NCBI RefSeq assembly: GCF_024362695.1
Contig: NC_065422.1
Location: 11,903,534 to 11,967,533, forward strand
Origin: Pectinophora gossypiella
Lineage: Eukaryota; Arthropoda; Insecta; Lepidoptera; Gelechiidae
DNA length: 64,000 bases
Direction of reading: 5' to 3'
A model generated the notes under the pieces. It searched no databases and was not told the DNA's origin. It saw only the letters and a program-made list of their open reading frames with translations. Positions 12,300-24,550 of the stretch are shown in pieces. The position numbers and the translations under genes were made by a program. Numbering within the stretch: position 1 is the first letter of the stretch; each line of letters begins with the position of its first letter.

Positions 12300-12445
12300 G
12301 TCAGAATCAGAATCATTTTTTCCAACGTAAATATCATAGATAAACTTGTTGAAGGTCTATTTAACATTTTTGGATCTATGTCATTTCGCAAGGTCATAAC
12401 ACCTTGCAGATGAGGAGAAGAAATTGCAACAGCAAGACATGAAAA
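12300..12445 (+). mobile_element. C-related repeat fragment
   Basis: It starts TCAGAATCAGAATCATTTTT and continues with CATTTCGCAAGGTCATAACA and TGAGGAGAAGAA, parallel to 8240-8345. Part of a non-LTR or SINE 3' end. Confidence 0.4.
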
Positions 12446-13112
12446 CTACCCAAGTGTTCGAGTTTCATACTTTTTGTTAGTAATTTATACCCTGGCCGGT
12501 AATGTAAATGCAAATAAAATAATATAGCCGGATATGCGACGTTTGATAAATAGGAAATAGTCATAGTCATAGTAAATCACTATGAATACTGACTATTAAG
12601 AAGTTATTTATTTTTAAATCTACGTAGAGCCACATGATAGTTGGAACTGAATCCATGTCTGTAAAGCACTGGGTAATATCCTACCGGAATGATGACATCA
12701 GTGTTTTCCATTTCCGAAATTTCTTCGCGCCCATACGAATGAAACAATACGTATATTATTTAGTTTACAAAACATTTTTTCGATTGATTGGACACTGTTT
12801 TAAATGCAACAACAACAAGAAAATGTCATCAGGATCGGTGCAGATCGTTTTTTTTTTTAACAGACGTATTGAAATTACATTTCAAAGCTACAGAATCCAT
12901 CATGAAACATTCGCTTCCGAAATGGAACAATTATAACGATTTTATATAAAATTGCGGTTTCATGTTTTGAAGTAACGAATGGAATGGCACAAAAGGCATA
13001 TAATATGCTAATTTCAGAGTTCCCAGTATTGAAACATTTGGCATAAAGTTCCGGATGTGCGCTGTTGGCATTGACCGTCGGTAGGTGTGTGAATGTGTAA
13101 TTGTGGAGATTT

Positions 13113-13203
13113 TATAACATAACATACATAAACAGCCTATATACGTCCCACTGCTGGGCACAGGCCTCCCCTCAATCAACCGAAGGGAACCGGGGAGGGG
13201 AGG
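13113..13203 (-). mobile_element. RTE-like tail fragment
   Basis: CGTCCCACTGCTGGGCACAG followed by GCCTCCCCTCAATCAACC is the antisense of the tail shared by the RTE LINE and the SINE-A2 and SINE-5S repeats here. Confidence 0.55.
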
Positions 13204-13540
13204 GATCTCTGATTTTATAACAAGTAAGGTAATTGTTTATTTTTTATAAAGAAACAAAATTGGTTGATACAATACTCAAAGTATTAGGATGATGATTAGA
13301 ATTAGTGGAATATTTTTGATATTTTCAAACACAGTAATGTTTACTCTTACAAATACTAATAAATACTCAGGAACAAATTCTAAAAATATATAATATATCT
13401 ACCACGCCATGCAATATATAGTAGTTATAAAGATTCATGACCAGCCTCGTATCAATATATGCGATGGGCTAGAATTTTACTATTGTATTACAAAGTCATA
13501 ATATCTGGAAAAAAAATACAAAAACAGTATAACAAAAACC

Positions 13541-13816
13541 TGGGGAAGCTCGGTGGCGCAGCGGTAAACGCGCTCGGTCTGCGATTGTTAAAGTTAAGCA
13601 ACTTTCGCAAAGGCCAGTCATAGGATGGGTGACCACAAAAAAATAAGTCATCTCGAGCTCTTCCGTGCTTCGGAAGGCACGTTAAGCCGTTGGTGCCGGC
13701 TGCATTAGCAGTCGTTAATAACTATCAATCCGCCCGATTAAGGCCCCATCCCCCTATCCATCCATAGGGAAGGCCCGTGCCCCAATAGTGGGGACGTTAA
13801 TGGGCTGATGATAATG
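13541..13816 (+). mobile_element. SINE-5S (tRNA/5S chimera with RTE-like tail), 12-bp TSD
   Basis: The head has a perfect tRNA box A (TGGCGCAGCGG). A 5S-rRNA-like segment follows (GTTAAGCAAC... then GGATGGGTGACCAC), then the shared core CCGTGCTTCGGAAGGCACG. The RTE-like end is GGGGACGTTAATGGGCTGAT with GAT units. ATAACAAAAACC at 13529-13540 and 13817-13828 is the target-site duplication and fixes both ends. Confidence 0.85.
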
Positions 13817-13829
13817 ATAACAAAAACCA

Positions 13830-15200
13830 AACCACGCCAAAAACTTGTAGTTCCACTGAACTAATCATCAAATGTGCACATTATTATACATCTAGCTTTG
13901 ATCGACCATGTATTGTGTTGGCCAGATCTTAGTAAACCGTCGGCATCCTACCATAGTTATTGTACATACCATGTTTTGTCTCCTGATCTGTATGATGCGT
14001 ACTGTCCCCAAACACATGACACTGTAACTTTAGGTACAACTACCTACTTCGCTGATCCGAAACTATTATGCAATTATCTATACAGACTTTGATGAATGCG
14101 TGTCTGGTAAGCTCGAATTGTCCAATTTGTTACTGGCTGGATCAATTTAGGTACATTGTTTACATAATTTATGGAGTTAAATATCGTTAAACCTGATTGG
14201 GACTATAGATTGGTTTCCATTATCGAATTCGAAACTACCCTAATGTGGATTGAAATTTGCTATAAATTCGTAACTACTGACGGTAACATGTTTTGGATTT
14301 AATAGTTTTACGAGTATTGTGGTGTATATCAAGGTTTGTGTTATGATTAGATTTCGACCTCGAAATGCAATTAGAAAATATATTTTTAATTTCCGCTAGC
14401 TGAAAGTGTTTGTCCTTGTGAACTAAACAAATAGTTTACTGACATAATTATGAACCGTGCCAACTACGCTACCTAGCTACCATTATTATTGTATTCAAAT
14501 ATTTTCTATATATATACATTTGGGTAAAAAGCTGTTGTCATAATATTTTGGTTCATTATTATCTGTTTTGGAATGTCCATACCAAGTATGGCTACAGTTG
14601 CATTATCGTAACAAATGGCTCTTCACTCCACGCTTACGGACGTGACTGTAGATACAACATTAATTTCTACGTCATACTTATTCAGGATGATAATTCGTTA
14701 TTCGAGTTACCATCATAGACCTTACTCCCCGGTCCAGTTCGTGTTCGTGACACGGTAAAGTCTGCATAGATAACATAAGCGCCATGTGAACCACTATCTA
14801 CTATGACCTTCACATAAAGATGTAGTAAAGACAGAAATGTAGGTTGCATGTCCCATTGCCCCTTAACGACCGACCGAGATACAGGGAAACCACATCGCTC
14901 TTGGCATTGGCAAAGGTAGATTAATGTACGGCGAAGAAAATGAATCTTATATTTTTATGAGAATAACAGGTAACATTGCCAATTAAGATGAACGAATAAG
15001 AAAAATAATCGATTCATCGTAGAGACGGGCACCTTGATAACAAAACCAGAGATTCAATTCCTGGTAGTCAGTTAAAATAAATGTTTGATATTATTGTATT
15101 GTTTACAGCCCATCGACATTACGCCGAATCGTCAAATCAAATCGGTTGGCTTACTATTGTTAAAATGTCGACCTAAATTCATCGGCTTTTACCGCATTTT
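13830..15200. other. Intergenic region upstream of the OBP gene
   Basis: Unique AT-rich DNA. The open frame at 13874-14092 has no family features. An AGATATAAATT at about 15212 could act as a TATA-like element for the gene starting at 15356, but that is only a guess from position. Confidence 0.35.
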
Positions 15201-15355
15201 GTATAGGTAATTAGATATAAATTAAGCCATGTGTATGATTGCGTATAATTTTGTGAAGTGTACTGCGGTTTAAAACCACCCTGCCGGAAAGATTTTATCG
15301 TGCTACTGCGACTAACAGCATCGAAATTATTCTGTTATTATATCGCTAATATTTT

Positions 15356-18300
15356 ATGAGACAAACGTCGAAAATGGTCGTTTCGTGTCGATTTAAACTT
15401 TTTTACGTGTTCACTCTGATTTATTGGGTCTCTGCTGAAGAGAGGGGTGAGTTTACGACATTATTTTTCAATTTTGTGATTATGTCCGAAAGTGCTTTTT
15501 TGTAGAGTTTTGTTTTAAAACGTATAAACAACAAGTGTACGTACAAATCATGAATAATTTCATCGAAACATGGCGTTTAGTATCTGTATAGATTATTAAC
15601 AAAATTCGTTGAAAAAATACTAAAGGTAATAAATATTACAAAACATACGGTTTACAAAATTGTTTTTACTAAATTAGCTTTTACAAAATTGTACAAAAAC
15701 AGGTAAACTTCGTTAAAAATAAAACCTACTTTAATATAGGAACCCACCGACAAGAGCGCAGCTCTTAAATAGAGAGATATATATATAGGAAACTAGCTTT
15801 TGTCCGCGACTTCGTCCGCGTGGCGTGTTATAAAAGAGAGATTTTTGTGTGTGTGTGGTGCATATCAAATTTCAAGCATCTAACTTATGCAGTTTAGATT
15901 TTTTCATATTTTTTTTTCCCGCTCCCATTTTTCAAAATACAGCCATAATTAAACTTTATATTTACTAAGGTATGCATGCATGCTAGATTGAAGACATCTA
16001 TCTTACGCGGTTTCGATTTTTTCATACATAGGTTTTTTGCCGCTAACTCCCGTTTCCGTGGGAATTTTGCAATATCCTGTTGCAACTAAGCTTTAAGTTA
16101 ACTAAGGTACCTGCATGCCAAATTTCAAGCGTCTAACTTAAGCGGTTTAGATTTTTCATACAAAAGGATTTTCCCGCTAATTCCCGTTCCCGTGGGAATT
16201 CCGGGAATTCCTTTCTTAGTGCACCTCTATGGTACCTAAGCTACGTCCCTTCCAAATTTGAAGTGCCTACGTTTAGCCGTTTAGGCTGTGCATTGATATG
16301 TCAGTCAGTCAGTTTCTCCTTTTATATATTTAGATTTAATAATACTATTACAAACACACCTGAAACAACAAAAACCTATCTGAAACTGCTGTTCGACTTC
16401 TTGCAGGCACTTTACAACAGACAGCACAATATATTTGTCATATTTCACAACAAGAAAACAAAGAAATGCAAGCTCTCATTTCATTTACCAAAGTAGTGCC
16501 AAGAGCTTTACTTTTTAGTGTAACACTTTGGCACACTGCACCCTAAAGGGGTTGTACATTTCATATTTGACCGAAAGAATAATGTGTTTACCGTATATGG
16601 TGAATGTGTGGTGTGGCACACGTTAAATTACGCACATTCTCGACAGAGTAAAGGAAGAAACAACAAAAAAAGCTGTACGATAATTTGGTTTGGCAATTTT
16701 ATAACTTATTGCTTTTACAATGCCGAGATTTGAATGTCATCTATAGATATATAGCCTACCCTAACTCACTATAGTCAAGTCAACTTTACATAGTATATTT
16801 TTAATTGTTTTTTTTATTCTACAGAAAATCCATTCAGTAATGTGGTGAAGCATACTCTTCTCACCACCGCTCGTGGGTGCATGACTTATGTTAACGGAAC
16901 AGAAGCAGATTTAGAAGCACTTCGCGGCGACCCGCCATATCCTGAAAAAGGTTCTTGCATCATCAAATGTTTGTTAGAAAAGGTAAAAATGAACGTACAT
17001 GGCATTTTTGAAACAATTAACGTCATAAACGATGAAATGGAGGTACAAGTGAGTGAGCTCAGAGAAGTAGTTTAATTTAAAGAGGTCCCCTTACGCACAT
17101 TGGCCAATCTTATTATTCCGATAGCAAATGAAACTAAAAATAGCACACAAGATGAATAGAAACGCAGAAATTGAACTAGTTTTTAAGTGAATAATATTTT
17201 TTTTACTTAACGGGCAAACGACAAACAAGCAGGCGGATTGCCTGATGGTAAGCAATTACCGTCGCCTGTAGACAAAACACCAGAGAAAGAGTCACAATTA
17301 CAAGTTGAGTTGCTGGCTTTTCAGATGGGACATTGTTTTAATATTGTTTTAACATCGTTTTTAACAAAATACAATAATTCAGCCACATTAATGCTAACAA
17401 TTTTTTAATTTCAGATTGGTATTGTACGAAACAACAAATATTCCAAATTAGGATTCATGACAGCTGTTACACCACTGGTATTTACCAATAAGAAGAAACT
17501 CGAGCATATGAAAATAGTGTCCGAGAACTGTGACAAAGAGGTAATGTGTCTCACTTCTGTTCTTCACGTAAATTTCCCCCAGAACTAAGTTCTCTAAGCT
17601 GGTTGAAGCAAATTTAAGAAAACTTGTGATATAGTGGCATCCAAGGTAAATCTACAATGACCTACGCGAAAAAAAAGGGAAGTTTTTTTCTTTTTGTTGG
17701 GTTAGATTTTGGCCCAAATCTGATTTTATTATTTAAAAAGATATAGACAAAAACGTCCATTTTTAAATACTATACATATTTTATTAGAAGTAGCTAGAAA
17801 AAACTTTCGAGGGCTTAGACCAATAGTCTTACGACGTCTATCTTCGTCAAAAGCATTTGGTGGACGCCCGCGATATAATTCGCGCGGCGCTGCCATTGAG
17901 AGACCTAATGAGAGATATGAAACCTATACCGTCCGAAGATAAGACTGCCTATGCCTTCAGATACAAATCTCTACAGTAGGTCATGTCAAAAACGAGCGAA
18001 TTATGCTGTCAAATTAAAAGGTAAACGGATGCAAGCCTATTACTTTAAAATATAAGTTTCGCATCAAAACACAATGAACACACAATTTAACCGGATAAAC
18101 AATAAAACGACCTTGTTAACTACATTTCCAACTTCATTACTTAACATAATGAACATTCTATTGATGAGCCAATTGATATGCAATGAACATATTATGTAAA
18201 ATGAAGCAGGTAGATAATTTACCGCAAAATTTTGATTTGCGGCCAATATGTGTGGGTTTGTGTACTAGTGTACACACAGGCAGTCGCTTCTGTAAAAACC

Positions 18301-20690
18301 GGACCTGTCAAATCTTCAAGTTAGATAAGTGGACCCTGTGACAACGGGATAATACTAGGGAAATAATGATGGTGATGATGATGATTTCTGGGCATCCGTT
18401 GGTACGCTGGCACACGTGACTTACATCCTAGTGTCAGGGGATTGACTCCGAGCTCGGGCTGTGACTGTAAACCACTGAATTCGACTTTCGAGTTTGGATT
18501 ACAGATAATTGACATCGCATGGTTTCCAGGATCTATATGCTTGGTTAATGACAATAGGCTCGTTCCCTATTACATGGATTTAAACTTAGCTGGTGAGGGG
18601 TGTATATACTAGACATTATAATATAGATAACATAATATAACAAATACTTTATTGCACAAACAGGAAAATACTACACAAAAGAGAAACAGAAAGAGAACAA
18701 AAGGCGGCTCAAATACCCAAATATACTACACATCTGCCTAACCTTTTGGGGATACAGGTGTGATCTATGTTATATGCGTTAGTTACATAGGTCTATTACA
18801 AACTTGGCAAACATTGTTAGCGAGGCACTTTCGTGGCTTGAAATCTCGTAACAGATTTTATGAGCTATCTCGGTAGAAGTGTCCATTATATTGATAATCC
18901 TACCGTCTCTGCGGTACTCGATTTTTGAAATGGTTGGTAAAAATATAAAGTACTTAATTGGTGTATTTATTCATTTATATTTCAAATCACATGGTATTTT
19001 GGTTTTTGCGTGTTTTAGAACGCGTTTCACAGTAAAAATATTGTAGCAATGTGCACATTCTGCTGCTTTTAATAGAAAAAGTATTAAAAAATGTATTTTT
19101 TTCAAAATACAGCAGCATCATTTGAAGTTTTCCAGTAACATATACTAATCTTGGAAACCACTTATTCAAACGTAAAATTAAATTCAGACTTTCGAACAAG
19201 ATGATGGAAAATATTTCTTCTATTTCGGCCAATTTATTATCGACTTACCTAGACATAAAAAATATTTCATCCAATAGGTGTAAAAAAACGTAGCGAATGT
19301 TAGTGAGCTGTGATTTCCGCATTTAGACTAAGGTTCTTTAACGAAGCGTTCTTCTTCTTCTATCGTGTCGGTTGTGAGGTGAATTACCAACCTCATCAAC
19401 CCTGGTATAAGTAACGAAGCGTTAATATCACTGTATAAGTAAAAGAGGCCTCCGTGGTCCAGTGGTTGAGCGTTGTGCTTACGATCCGGAGGTCCCGGGT
19501 TCGAATCACAAAAATCACTTTGTGATCCCTAGTTTGGTTAGGACATTACAGGCTGATCACCTGATTGTCCTAAAAGTAAAAGGATCCGTGCTTCGGAAGG
19601 CACGTTGAGCCGTTGGTCCCGGTTATTACTTACCGATGTAAGTACGTAGTCGTTACATGAGTCATGTCAGGGGCCTATGGCGGCTCAGTAATAACCCTGA
19701 CAGCAGGGTTGATGGGGTTGGTAATTCACCTCACAATCCTCACGGTAGAAGAAGTAAAAAAGAATAGTATTTATATCGCAATTAAATCATTCAAATAATA
19801 ACGTTATAAAGTCATTTTGTGATTTCAATATCCTTGAAAAGTGTGTGTTACGAGCTCATACAAAGTTGCTGTGAACGAAGCGATGTGCGCTAGTTGAAAT
19901 TAATCTAGTTAAAACAAACAATCAAAATGGATCGCCAAACAATACCATTGTAATTGGGATTTTTTTAGATAGCTATATAGTCAGTCACATGGAGTTTTGA
20001 ATAACTTTCATAAAAGGAAAACCGTGTTTTAAAATACTTTTTGTTTACGTGTATTTTTTTATAAAACCATACATAACATCTTTACAGACAGCCTACGTGC
20101 TATCACGTCTAGTGAGAACCTCCGTGGTCTAGTGGGTAGAGCGTTGGGCTCACGATCTGAAGGTCAGGGATCGATTCCCGATGAGGACAATGTCGAAAAC
20201 ACATTGTGAGGCTATTCTTTTGTTTGGTAAGGACATGCAGGCTAGAATTACCTGATTGTCCGAAGATTAAGGTGATTCAGTGTTTCGGAGAACACGTTAA
20301 GCCGTTGGTTCGCCCGTAAGAAATAGAATAGAAATTGTTTATTGTAAAAGGCCACACACAAATACGAGACCAATAAAACACCTCCACCAACCCGCAGTGG
20401 AGCAGCGGGATGGAGTATGCTCTATACCCCCTCAGGTTGATCGACAGGACACCTGTGCCTAGCAGTGGGACGTTATGTTATGTAAAGTAGGTAAAAATTT
20501 TGTATGGTCCATACAATTGTTGTTTGTTGGAGAGAAAAGATGATTGTATCACGTGTGTACTTTGTTCAAATCTTTTTTTTTTTACTTTTTTTTTCAGATC
20601 AACCATCACGAAGTAGTGCCGTGTCAATTGGGAAATGAAGTTGTTACTTGCATCTTCAAATATGCACCTGAGCTGCACTTAAAGGAATAA
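15356..20690 (+). CDS. Classical odorant-binding protein (PBP/GOBP family), four exons
   Basis: Secreted carrier of small hydrophobic ligands. My exons are 15356-15446, 16825-17048, 17415-17540 and 20598-20690, giving 177 residues. All introns have GT..AG ends (GTGAGT/CTACAG, GTGAGT/TTTCAG, GTAATG/TTTCAG) and phases 1, 0, 0. Residues 1-27 are a signal peptide ending VSA before EE; starting at Met7 would give a tidier one. Six cysteines follow at 49, 75, 79, 144, 156 and 165. The X25-X3 and X11-X8 spacings are those of classical OBPs, but C3-C4 is 64 residues where about 36-46 is usual. N54-G-T is a glycosylation sequon. A GAG|GTACAA donor at 17043 is an alternative end for exon 2 and would drop two residues. 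Introns 1 and 3 hold several transposons but the frame is intact. Family call is firm; the subfamily is unknown. Confidence 0.88.
15792..16336 (+). mobile_element. H element, single copy in OBP intron 1
   Basis: It starts ACTAGCTTTTGTCCGCGAC and contains two successive ~134-bp modules (TTTTTCATAC...CCCGCTAA(C/T)TCCCGTT...). It ends GTCAGTCAGTCAGTTTCTCC followed by TTTTATATATTTAGAT. The same element, hugely expanded, is at 39864. It has no coding potential. It may be Helitron-like or a LINE derivative; the ends do not settle which. Confidence 0.65.
17185..17345. mobile_element. Dispersed repeat in OBP intron 2
   Basis: TTTTACTTAACGGGCAAACG, then GCCTGATGGTAAGCAATTACCG and a CCAGAGAAAGAGTCACAA segment. 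This word order is familiar from lepidopteran introns (SINE-like or MITE elements such as those called Metulj). I know it from memory only and cannot fix its ends. Confidence 0.45.
18270..18350 (+). mobile_element. F-family SINE tail in OBP intron 3
   Basis: CAGGCAGTCGCTTCTGTAAAAA followed by CCGGACCTGTCAAATCTTCA and GTGGACCCTGTGACAACGGG, the 3' block of the F family. Confidence 0.55.
18400..18775 (+). mobile_element. B-family SINE interrupted by a second element, OBP intron 3
   Basis: B-family order is kept from GAGCTCGGGCTGTGACTG to GGTGAGGGGTGTATATACTA (about 18400-18615) and resumes with CATCTGCCTAACCTTTTGGG at about 18727. The ~100-bp interruption has TACTTTATTGCACAAACAGG and AAAGGCGGCTCAAATACCC, resembling the antisense 3' end of a LINE. 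The nesting gives relative ages: B first, the other later. Confidence 0.55.
19342..19405 (-). mobile_element. SINE-A tail scrap in OBP intron 3
   Basis: CTTCTTCTATCGTGTCGGTTG and ACCAACCTCATCAACCCTGG are the SINE-A 3' end in antisense, just upstream of a forward SINE-A copy. Confidence 0.5.
19445..19751 (+). mobile_element. SINE-A in OBP intron 3, 8-bp TSD
   Basis: Box A TGGTCCAGTGG is present. Box B is cut: GGGTTCGAATCAC jumps straight into the body, lacking about 18 bases found in other copies. The core CCGTGCTTCGGAAGGCACG and the tail are kept. AAGTAAAA flanks it at 19437-19444 and 19752-19759. Confidence 0.85.
20112..20475 (+). mobile_element. SINE-A2 (RTE-like tail), OBP intron 3
   Basis: The head has CCTCCGTGGTCTAGTGGG and GATCGATTCCCGATG, then a diverged core (GTGTTTCGGAGAACACGTTA) and a tail GTGCCTAGCAGTGGGACGTT. 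A ~50-bp AT-rich insertion near 20325-20378 (ATTGTTTATTGTAAAAGGCC) splits core from tail. It ends about 100 bases before exon 4. The same architecture occurs inverted at 45123. Confidence 0.6.
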
Positions 20691-21454
20691 GAAGATTTAT
20701 TACACCAATATTTCGAGTGTTTTGACCTTATTTAAAAAAAAAAGCAAGTAAATAGACACAAATGACATTTTATTGAACGGGAAATATTTTACACTTACAA
20801 ATATACTTCGAAACTCGAGATACTTCCGAATTTTTGTTTGACAAACACGAGTTAAATTAAATTCTAAATTAGAAATTGTTACGTTAATAGAAACATAAAC
20901 CCTTTAATACCGCATTCAATTAATTTATTTATTATAAATATTTTATGAAGGTTTTGTTACGGAAAATCACAATGTGTTTGTCAAAATAGCGTTTCCGTGG
21001 TTTTCACTTTAAGGCGATGACAAACAATGTACTTACTTAAATAAGTACACTTAAGTAGAACTTACAAAGTCCCAACATAATTCACGGTACCCTTCTGGTT
21101 TATACAAATACTGTTACTGAATTCACTGCTTCAGGATATTGAGTTGTATCGCGTAAAATACAATGTTGTAATTGACAGTAAACATTTCAAATGCATTACT
21201 ATAGACCAGTACAGCTGTGCTTTCAACTTGTAGCTGAAATAATAATTATATCTTTGATTTTGAATAGGTTTGCATCAGCAGGCTTTGCGCGGCGTGTTAG
21301 CCTATGCAATTGCATATCGAGGGTTTCGACCAATAGACATAGCGAATCTACGTACAGGCGATATTATAGTTATTTCACTGTATGAAACATGATAATCGAA
21401 AAACCCTTAAAGATGATTTGAACAAAAAGATATCTCTTTTAGAACTCGCTGAAA

Positions 21455-21705
21455 TAAAGAACGGGTCACGGGTTTGAATCCCGGCTCGGGCTCTAGACCA
21501 CTGAAATCGACTTTATTGAGCTTCAGTTCATGTCTGGACCATAGATAATTAATAAACATCACGTGGTGTCCAGGATGTGTGCCCAGTTAATGACAATAGG
21601 CACGCCTCATAGGACTGAAACATAGCTGGCGAGCGGGTGTACAAGCTATAGCTCTGCCTACCCCTTCGAGGATACAGGCGTGATGCTATATTATGTTTAA
21701 CAAGC
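21455..21705 (+). mobile_element. B-family SINE
   Basis: Head remnant GGTTTGAATCCCGGCTCGGG (box B-like), then ACCACTGAAATCGACTTTAT, GTCCAGGATGTGTGCCCAG and the tail CTCTGCCTACCCCTTCGAGG. One of the better-preserved copies. Confidence 0.7.
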
Positions 21706-21709
21706 ACAA

Positions 21710-22680
21710 GACGTTTCGCTATTCTCAACGAATCCAAAGATATCAAAACAATACAAGAAAAATCCTCATTACGTTTCTTATTTTAATGCAAATCTGGTAG
21801 CAAAAACGCCGTATAGATGTAAATTCACCACGTGTCCCGTATTCCTTCGTGCCCAGGGTGGGAAGACGTGTTAAACAGTCACAAGACGTGTCACAAGGCC
21901 ACGTTTATGGGTTAAACTGTACGTGACAATCTTCTACAAGAAGTACGTAGGTACATAAGTAAGAAAATGTGTATCAGTCTCACCCGAAAGACAGAAAGTT
22001 TCGCGTGAATGAGTTTCATGAGTAATTAGTGAGATGTTTGGAAGATTATGATTCAAATTACACGTACAATCACGTTACCATACTGAACTGGTAGCCTATG
22101 TACAGCGATTGTATCTATGTATGTAGATAATAAGGGAAAATAATGTAGGTAAGTAAATATTAAAATAACTTTCTCTCACCTGCATAGTTGTATTTTCGAA
22201 TAATATCCAAATTTTTTAAATACTTCATTTATATTTAAACAATATAAATATTTTATTTATTTACACTAACAAACTAGAAACACCTACGCAGCAAAATAAA
22301 TGAGAATTTATGAAACAAAATGAAAATCGAATAATTTTGTTTTAAATCTAATAAATGGCTGTATCGTTGTATTGTTTTAAAATCTCAATGGTCGAGTTTT
22401 GGAATAAAATCTTCTTAGTCGGTTTTTTAAAATAAATATTTTTTTATAATTCAACAAAATTTTTCGTAACACAATTTGGACTTAGGTATTTTTTATAGGC
22501 TATTTTATTACTTCTTCTTGAAAGTTTCAAAGAAGCTATTTATAGTTTTTTTAGGGTTCCGTCCGTGCCTTACAGGAAACCTTGAAAACATGGCCACTAT
22601 TTTTATACTGGATGACTGAACGACACTGTCTCTTAAGATATAGGTTCAACCTAGTTTAAGAGCTGAATGTTAATTTTATA
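21710..22680. other. Intergenic, no gene seen
   Basis: AT-rich unique DNA downstream of the OBP gene. TTTTTTTAGGGTTCCGTCCG near 22545 may be the end of another MITE, but no partner end is visible. Confidence 0.4.
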
Positions 22681-22689
22681 CCATAAACC

Positions 22690-22854
22690 AGTGGGGTTAA
22701 AAAGGCCACGTCGAAGCAATTCATCTAAAAAAGCAATATTGCAATTTGACATTTGCGCATATAAAAGTAAGTGCGCAATGCAAACAAATGTCAAATATGA
22801 TTATTGCTTTCTTAGATGAATTGCTTCGATGTGGCCATTTTAAGCTCCCAGTTA
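22690..22854. mobile_element. M3 fold-back MITE, full copy
   Basis: GGCCACGTCGAAGCAATTCA at the left is mirrored by TGAATTGCTTCGATGTGGCC at the right. Arms of about 60 bases continue through AAGCAATA and TTTGACATTTG, with a short loop. Related copies: 29915 (arm only), 39031 (split), 61754. Confidence 0.75.
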
Positions 22855-23097
22855 TGTTTACATCACTGAATGATTATTCTAAGTATATTTAAGATTTATA
22901 AAAAATAAAAATAAACGGTGGTAAATAAATAATGGTGTGTGAAATAAATAAACTTATTATTACTCTTGTGTCGAATTATTTCGTAGCCTGTCTCTCAAGA
23001 CGAATGAAGACGACGTTAATATTAAATACTTACCTAATAGTTGTTCTGCCAAGGCCAAAATGTTGCTCGAGGCAATACTGCAACAAGCAAGATTAAA

Positions 23098-23222
23098 TTA
23101 GGACGTAATATACGATCCCGACGACCCGATTACTCTAGTCATAGAGGCGGCCAATTACACTTCAGGACCTCGATACCGACCCGCCGGCGTGGTCGACGAT
23201 TTCCCTCAATCAGCACAATAAT
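23098..23222 (-). mobile_element. D-family repeat, 3' part
   Basis: On the - strand it reads GTCGACCACGCCGGCGGGTC then GGTATCGAGGTCCTGAAG and GATCGTATATTACGTCC, colinear with the 3' halves of the copies at 48338 and 51660. The ORF across it has no other support. Confidence 0.6.
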
Positions 23223-23729
23223 ATGTTGAACCGTATTATTCATCTATTTTATACAAACCACAGCAACCCTGGTGTCAGGGTTATTGATTAGCCCACTGTC
23301 TATTGTAGCCTACGTTAGAAAAGATACAATCCTTTTTTATGATTGACGACTAAGATAAATAAGAAAAGAAAAGAGAATTTTATATGCACAAATGTCAAAA
23401 TTTAGTTTTTTTTTAAATTATTTTAACACTTCAATGTGATCTTTTAACCATCCTGTTTTTTATTCATCGATTTGTCGACTCACAACAATTCTTGCACTCA
23501 AAACTGAAATTTGGCGTGAAATTGAAATCTTGCCGTTTACACGAAGCACTTCGCGCGATGCAGTACGTCATACAATATGCACGATGCGCGGCCGTCGTGA
23601 AGTGTGGCTTTTGACGATGTAAATTGGAGAGAACTTGGTGTTAGGTGGGGAAATTGGCCATCTTAAGGTTTAAAGCTGCTTCGGGTTGAATTTGTGGAAA
23701 TCCGAATATACCCTACATAGTACGTTACA

Positions 23730-23985
23730 GCCCAGTTGGGAGAACGCTCGACTCTCACTGTGAGGTCGCAGGTTCGAATCCCAATACGGGCTTAAACCAA
23801 TGATTTTATAAATTGTTTTTTTAGAATTCTTGTTTGAAACCTACATTACCGAGAAATACGTTTCGGAGTTATGTGACCTAAACTGTACCTATTTGGCTGG
23901 TTTTCCATTCCCGGGTTTGAAGGGCGATCAGATAGTCGCTTCTGTAAAAGCCCAGACCTGACGGCAAGTGTCATACAATATTATC
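23730..23985 (+). mobile_element. F-family SINE with tRNA-like head
   Basis: Head: AGCCCAGTTGGGAGAACGC (box A-like) and CGCAGGTTCGAATCCCAA (perfect box B core). The body has TTTCGGAGTTATGTGACC and the tail CAGATAGTCGCTTCTGTAAA. This copy links head, body and tail of the family. It is not a tRNA gene. Confidence 0.7.
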
Positions 23986-24007
23986 ATCAACTTTTTTGAG
24001 CTTTTCT

Positions 24008-24308
24008 TCAATGACCAACCTTATCAAACCTGGTGTCAGAGTTACTATTGAGCCGCCAAAGGCGCCCGACGTGGCTCATGTAACGACTATAAATAAGTAC
24101 TTTTACTAAGTAAATAGTAGCCGGGACCGATTGCTTAACGTGCCCTCCGAAGTACGGATCATCTTACTTTCGAACAATCGGGTGATTAGCCTGCAGTGTA
24201 CTAACCAAACTAGGAATCACAACGTATTTTTTGTGATATGTCGCCATCGAGATTCGAATCCGAGACCTCTAGATCGTAAGCCCAACGCTCAACCACTGGA
24301 CCATGAAG
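24008..24308 (-). mobile_element. SINE-A
   Basis: On the - strand: a TGGTCCAGTGG box A, GGATTCGAATCTCG as box B, the shared core and tail. It is more diverged than the copies with target duplications. Confidence 0.7.
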
Positions 24309-24334
24309 CTTATAAATCGACTAAGAGATTGACG

Positions 24335-24550
24335 TAATATAACATAAGCTCACGACTGTATTTCCAATTGGGGTAGTCAACGGTAACATCCATCGTAAGA
24401 TGAACTAAGTACTCATGCTTCACCGAGTTTTCTGTTAGACCAACAGCAAAAATTTGCACTTTAGATAAATTAATAACTCATTGGTACAAGTCCGGTACCG
24501 GGGATTGAACCGGCGCTCCCCGTTTGAGTGCTTTACAAAAAAGCAATACG
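24335..24550 (-). mobile_element. E-family SINE
   Basis: On the - strand the head carries GCGCCGGTTCAATCCCCGG (box B-like). The body has GGTCTAACAGAAAACTCGG and the tail GACTACCCCAATTGGAAATA. It is the most complete copy of the family here. Confidence 0.6.

Noticed and set aside
12634..12936. 100-codon + strand ORF
   Set aside because: AT-driven composition (Phe/Tyr/Asn-rich), includes a poly(T)-encoded Phe run, no family features.
16825..17075. Single-exon reading of the OBP exon 2 frame through to the stop at 17075
   Set aside because: It would end ...VSELREVV before C4-C6. The GTGAGT donor at 17049 and the downstream exons restore the six-cysteine pattern.
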